DNA of 18,095 bases. Origin: UBA7887 sp964408735 (GTDB lineage Bacteria > Pseudomonadota > Alphaproteobacteria > UBA7887). The DNA is taken from contig CAYPAX010000095.1 in assembly GCA_964408735.1 (NCBI GenBank), positions 1 to 18,095 of the forward strand. The letters are read 5' to 3'. Under the pieces are notes generated by a model, which made no database searches, was not told the DNA's origin, and saw only the letters and a list, made by a program, of their open reading frames with translations. Made by a program: the position numbers and the translations under genes. Positions 15,211 to 18,095 of this stretch are shown one piece after another. Position 1 is the stretch's first letter, and each line of letters opens with the position of its first letter.

Positions 15211-17423
15211 CGAGTAGCGACGAGCAAGCGAGCGCCGGCGCACCGACCCTGGCGCTGTTCACGGCCACCATGTTCACCGGCGCGGCGCTGCTGTTCTGGA
15301 TCCAGCCGCTGTTCGCCAAGATGGTGCTGCCGCTGCTGGGCGGCTCGCCGCAGGTCTGGAATACGGCCATGGTGTTCTTCCAGGCCGTGCTGCTGGCGGG
15401 CTATGCCTATGCCCATTGGTTGACCCGCGCGCTGCCGGCGGTGGCGCAGATCGGCCTGCATGCCGGCGTGCTGGCGCTGGCGGCGCTGTTCCTGCCGCTG
15501 GCCGTGGCGGCGGGCTGGGAGCCCGACCCGGCGGGCGCGCCCGTGGTCTGGCTGCTGGCCCTGCTGGGGGCCTCGATCGGGCTGCCGTTCTTTGCGGTCT
15601 CGGCCACGGCGCCGCTGTTGCAACGCTGGTTCTCGCGCACCGGGCACGCCCAGGCGCACGACCCCTATTTCCTCTATGGCGCCAGCAATCTCGGCAGCGT
15701 CATCGCCTTGCTCGGCTATCCGTTGCTATTGGAACCGAGCCTGTCGGGACAGGCGCAAAGCCTGGCCTGGACCCTCGGCTACGGCCTGCTGGCCGTGCTG
15801 GTGCTGACGGCGGGCGTGCGCATGCTCGGCGGCGAGCGTCAGCAGGAGGAGGAGCCCAAGGCGGTGGCGGTCAGTTGGAGGCAGCGCGGCAGCTGGACGC
15901 TTTACAGTGCCGTGCCGTCGGCCCTGCTGCTCGGGGTGACAGCGCATATCTCGACGGACATCGCCGCGGTGCCGCTGTTGTGGGTGGTGCCGCTGACGCT
16001 CTATCTGCTGACCTTCGTCATCGTCTTCGCGCGGCGCCCGGCGATCCGCCATTCCCTTGCCGTGCGCCTGCAGCCCATCGCCATTGTGCTGCTGGTGGCG
16101 CTGTTCCTCTGGCGCAACCCGGCGATCCTGGTCTTGCCGCTGCATCTCTTCGCCTTCTTCCTCACCGCGCTGATGTGCCATGGCGAGTTGGCCCGCCGCC
16201 GCCCGCCGGCCGCGGCGCTGACCGAGTTCTATCTGTTCCTGTCGATCGGCGGCGTGCTCGGCGGCATGTTCACGGCGCTCCTGGCGCCGCTGATCTTCAG
16301 CGGTGTGTGGGAGTATCCCATCGCCATCGCCGCCGCCTGCGCCCTATTGCCGGCGGCCAAGCGGGCGGCGTCGCTGGGAGATGCAACTTATGCGGGTGTC
16401 GCCTTCGCCCTGCTGCTCGCCCTCGGCCAGGCGGCACCAGACTGGCTCGGCACCAACGCCATGGTGGCGGGTGCCTTTGCCGTGCCGATCCTGGCCCTGC
16501 TGGCGTTTCCGCACCGCCGCCGGCCGCTCGGCTTCGGGCTTTGCATCGCCGCCATTCTCGCCGGCGCGCTGCTCACCTTCGTGCCCGAGACCACCCTGTT
16601 CCGCGGCCGCAGCTTCTTCGGAATCTACCGCGTCGCCGAGACCGACGACGGAAAATTCCGCATGCTCTACCATGGCCCAACCTTGCATGGCGGCCAGCGC
16701 CTGCTGCCCGGCCCGCGCTATGGCCCCATCGCCTATTACACCCAGCGCAGCCCCGCCGCCGAGGTCATCCGCCGCGCCCAAGCCAATGCCGATGCCACGC
16801 GCATGGGCCTGGTCGGGCTCGGCGCCGGCTCGCTGGCCTGCTACTACCGCCCGGGCGACGACTGGCGCTTCTACGAGATCGACCCGCTGGTCGCCCAGCT
16901 GGCCAGCGACGGCCGTTTCTTCGCCCTGGTGCCGGCCTGCGTGCCGCACGTGCCGATCATCCTCGGCGACGCCCGCCTGACTCTCGCGCGGGAGCCCGCC
17001 GCGGCGTTCCAGGTGCTGGTGGTCGACGCCTTCAGCTCGGATTCGATCCCCATGCACCTGCTGACCACGGAAGCCATGGCGCTCTATTTCGATAAGCTCA
17101 CGGACGACGGCGTGCTGGTGCTGCACATCTCCAACCAGTTCCTCGACCTGCGCCCGGTGGTCTCGCGCATTGCCGAGACGCTTGGCCTGGTCGGCATGGT
17201 CGGGTTGAGCGAAGGCGGCACGGAAGAGGACGGGCCTTACGGCGACCTGCCATCCCTGTGGCTGGCGCTCGCCCGCGACCAGACGGCGCTCAACCGCCTC
17301 GGCCTTGGCGAGCGCTGGTGGGCACTGCCCGCTGCCGACGGCGCGCCGGCCTGGACCGACGACCACTCGAACATCCTCGAAGTCATCCGCTGGGGTGGCA
17401 TCGACGCCGAAGAGGGGCGCTGA
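15207..17423 (+). CDS. Polytopic membrane protein with C-terminal spermidine-synthase-like domain
   Basis: 738 residues. Residues about 15-465 contain many hydrophobic segments; residues about 466-738 form a methyltransferase-fold domain like aminopropyltransferases. Motif I is GLGAG (537-541), followed by acidic Glu557/Asp559 (YEIDP), Asp588 (GDARL) and Asp607 (VVDAFSSDSIP), then VLVLHISNQFLDL. Proteins of this layout are usually annotated as 'fused MFS/spermidine synthase' and have no established reaction. The catalytic DSTDP segment of true spermidine synthases is replaced by DAFSSDSIP, so spermidine synthesis should not be assumed. ATG 15207 overlaps the MFS stop and follows a GGGGGA ribosome binding site. 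The frame stays open far upstream (to 14322) through the MFS gene, but that part is a GC-driven shadow. Its stop lies 4 bp from the convergent small gene. Confidence 0.87.
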   Translation: MTSSDEQASAGAPTLALFTATMFTGAALLFWIQPLFAKMVLPLLGGSPQVWNTAMVFFQAVLLAGYAYAHWLTRALPAVAQIGLHAGVLALAALFLPLAVAAGWEPDPAGAPVVWLLALLGASIGLPFFAVSATAPLLQRWFSRTGHAQAHDPYFLYGASNLGSVIALLGYPLLLEPSLSGQAQSLAWTLGYGLLAVLVLTAGVRMLGGERQQEEEPKAVAVSWRQRGSWTLYSAVPSALLLGVTAHISTDIAAVPLLWVVPLTLYLLTFVIVFARRPAIRHSLAVRLQPIAIVLLVALFLWRNPAILVLPLHLFAFFLTALMCHGELARRRPPAAALTEFYLFLSIGGVLGGMFTALLAPLIFSGVWEYPIAIAAACALLPAAKRAASLGDATYAGVAFALLLALGQAAPDWLGTNAMVAGAFAVPILALLAFPHRRRPLGFGLCIAAILAGALLTFVPETTLFRGRSFFGIYRVAETDDGKFRMLYHGPTLHGGQRLLPGPRYGPIAYYTQRSPAAEVIRRAQANADATRMGLVGLGAGSLACYYRPGDDWRFYEIDPLVAQLASDGRFFALVPACVPHVPIILGDARLTLAREPAAAFQVLVVDAFSSDSIPMHLLTTEAMALYFDKLTDDGVLVLHISNQFLDLRPVVSRIAETLGLVGMVGLSEGGTEEDGPYGDLPSLWLALARDQTALNRLGLGERWWALPAADGAPAWTDDHSNILEVIRWGGIDAEEGR

Positions 17424-17427
17424 GGTC

Positions 17428-17697
17428 CTACTCGGTCGGCGGCAGCGGATGGGTCTCCTCGCTGCCGTCCTCGAACTTGACCGTCAGCGAAGCGTCGTCA
17501 TCGGCGATGGTCACACTGGCCGCGCCGCTGTCCCTGCTGCCGCGGTCGTCCTCGTATTCGCTGCGGCCGAAGGCATAGACCTGCTTGCCGTTGCTGCGGT
17601 AGCTCACCTGGTACTCGTAGGTGACATCGGATTCGAAATAGGAATCGCGCGTGCGCAAGGTAACCAGCTTGACCTGCCAGCGGGAGTCAGCCGGCAT
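17428..17697 (-). CDS. Hypothetical 89-residue protein
   Basis: I do not recognise this protein. It is hydrophilic, with predicted beta strands (TYEYQVSYRSNGKQVYAFGR) and an acidic middle and end (EYEDDRGSRD, FEDGSEETHPLPPTE). No signal peptide is seen. The ATG at 17697 overlaps the stop of the upstream minus-strand gene by 11 bp, which argues for coupled translation and a shared role. It converges with the spermidine-synthase-like gene with only 4 bp between the stops. The upstream product is a C-terminally anchored membrane protein, so this may be its soluble partner or, if a sequencing frameshift exists, part of the same protein. Confidence 0.6.
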   Translation of the reverse strand: MPADSRWQVKLVTLRTRDSYFESDVTYEYQVSYRSNGKQVYAFGRSEYEDDRGSRDSGAASVTIADDDASLTVKFEDGSEETHPLPPTE

Positions 17698-18016
17698 TGC
17701 GAAGCACCGCCATCACGGCAACCGCCGCTACCGCCGCGACAACCACGCCGCCGAGTGCCAGGAACAGCAGCTTGGCCCTGACATGGCGCGTTTCGAAGCG
17801 GATGCGGACGTCCTCGTCGGGGGTGACATAGATCGCATAACGGCTGTCCCACATGCCCTTGTCGAAGACGTTCTCGGCCGCCAGGGCATGGGGCGCGGGC
17901 GCCTTGCGGAACAGCCAGCGCGAGCCCGCCACCTCGACCGTGCCGGACACGCTGCCGCCCTCGGCGACGGGCTCGGCCGTAAAACGCACTTTTTGCGGAA
18001 TGCTGTCGAACAGCAT
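17687..18016 (-). CDS. Hypothetical C-terminally membrane-anchored protein, start uncertain
   Basis: I do not recognise this protein. From ATG 18016 it has 109 residues: a soluble beta-rich part (about 1-80, e.g. KVRFTAEPVAEGGSVSGTV and SRYAIYVTPDEDVRIRFE) and one strong membrane helix near the C-terminus (about 84-104, LLFLALGGVVVAAVAAVAV). A GTG at 18025 is an alternative start. No stop codon interrupts the frame from there to the right edge of the window (18095), so the gene could begin outside the window and be partial here. No convincing ribosome binding site marks 18016. It overlaps the following 89-residue gene. Confidence 0.55.
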   Translation of the reverse strand: MLFDSIPQKVRFTAEPVAEGGSVSGTVEVAGSRWLFRKAPAPHALAAENVFDKGMWDSRYAIYVTPDEDVRIRFETRHVRAKLLFLALGGVVVAAVAAVAVMAVLRNAG

Positions 18017-18095
18017 GTGCAACACACGCCGCCGCTCGCCCTTAGCAGCCCGTTGACGAAGTCTGCTCTGGACGCGTGTCGCTGTGTCTGATTCT

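Noticed and set aside
13858..15243. A 461-codon minus-strand open frame opposite the MFS gene
   Set aside because: Gln/Arg/His-rich shadow of a clear transporter gene; no domain or ribosome binding site.
18040..18095. Possible insertion-sequence end at the right edge (TTAGCAGCCCGTTGACGAAG, 18042-18061)
   Set aside because: It vaguely recalls IS termini, but no inverted partner or transposase is visible in the window, and the DNA could equally be coding.
1..18095. CRISPR arrays, tRNA or rRNA genes, complete insertion sequences, phage genes
   Set aside because: None seen: no regularly spaced repeat array, no tRNA-like sequence and no transposase, integrase or structural phage protein in any frame.

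Overview
This is a GC-rich chromosomal window, most likely from an alphaproteobacterium of Rhodospirillales type. The basis is the gene order dprA-topA-rnr-DUF983, which I know as a conserved alphaproteobacterial cluster, together with the local abundance of class III nucleotide cyclases, one of them in the cyclase-TolB-like-TPR layout common in that group. No species can be named from the sequence alone.

Left part (about 1-5250): an accessory, compositionally mixed region. A CHASE2-type membrane nucleotide cyclase (minus strand) is divergent from a secreted DUF4384 protein, which is followed by a secreted caspase-like (peptidase C14) protein with its own candidate promoter. The caspase protein ends in two related beta-type domains, each with a Cys pair about 82 residues apart, and these are encoded by much more AT-rich DNA than the protease domain. 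A 45-codon small ORF that looks like the stump of a longer family member follows.

Middle (about 5250-7430): a second cyclase gene (minus strand; cyclase, TolB-like and TPR regions) lies between two copies of the dprA 5' end. The left copy is a dead fragment of 34 codons plus 75 bp of upstream DNA. The right copy is the start of the intact dprA. Coding differences between the copies are all silent, while the upstream DNA differs at 19 of 75 positions. This suggests additive recombination with DNA from a related strain, and gives a natural footprint of the dprA promoter.

Core block (7428-14074): dprA, topA and rnr (genome maintenance and RNA turnover) run together on the plus strand. After rnr comes a 346-bp intergenic stretch with repeated elements: a perfect 29-bp inverted repeat that resembles REP/RAYT-type palindromes, a triple 8-bp-period GC-rich repeat, and an 11-bp inverted repeat. 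A DUF983 zinc-ribbon membrane protein follows.

Right part (14086-18095): a YcaD-like MFS transporter is translationally coupled (ATGA overlap) to a large membrane protein with a C-terminal spermidine-synthase-like domain. Two small, overlapping, unrecognised genes on the minus strand converge on it. The reading frame of the last one remains open to the window edge.

The most interesting parts are the divergent CHASE2-cyclase / DUF4384 / caspase group, which may be a periplasmic signalling-proteolysis module, and the recombination scar at dprA.
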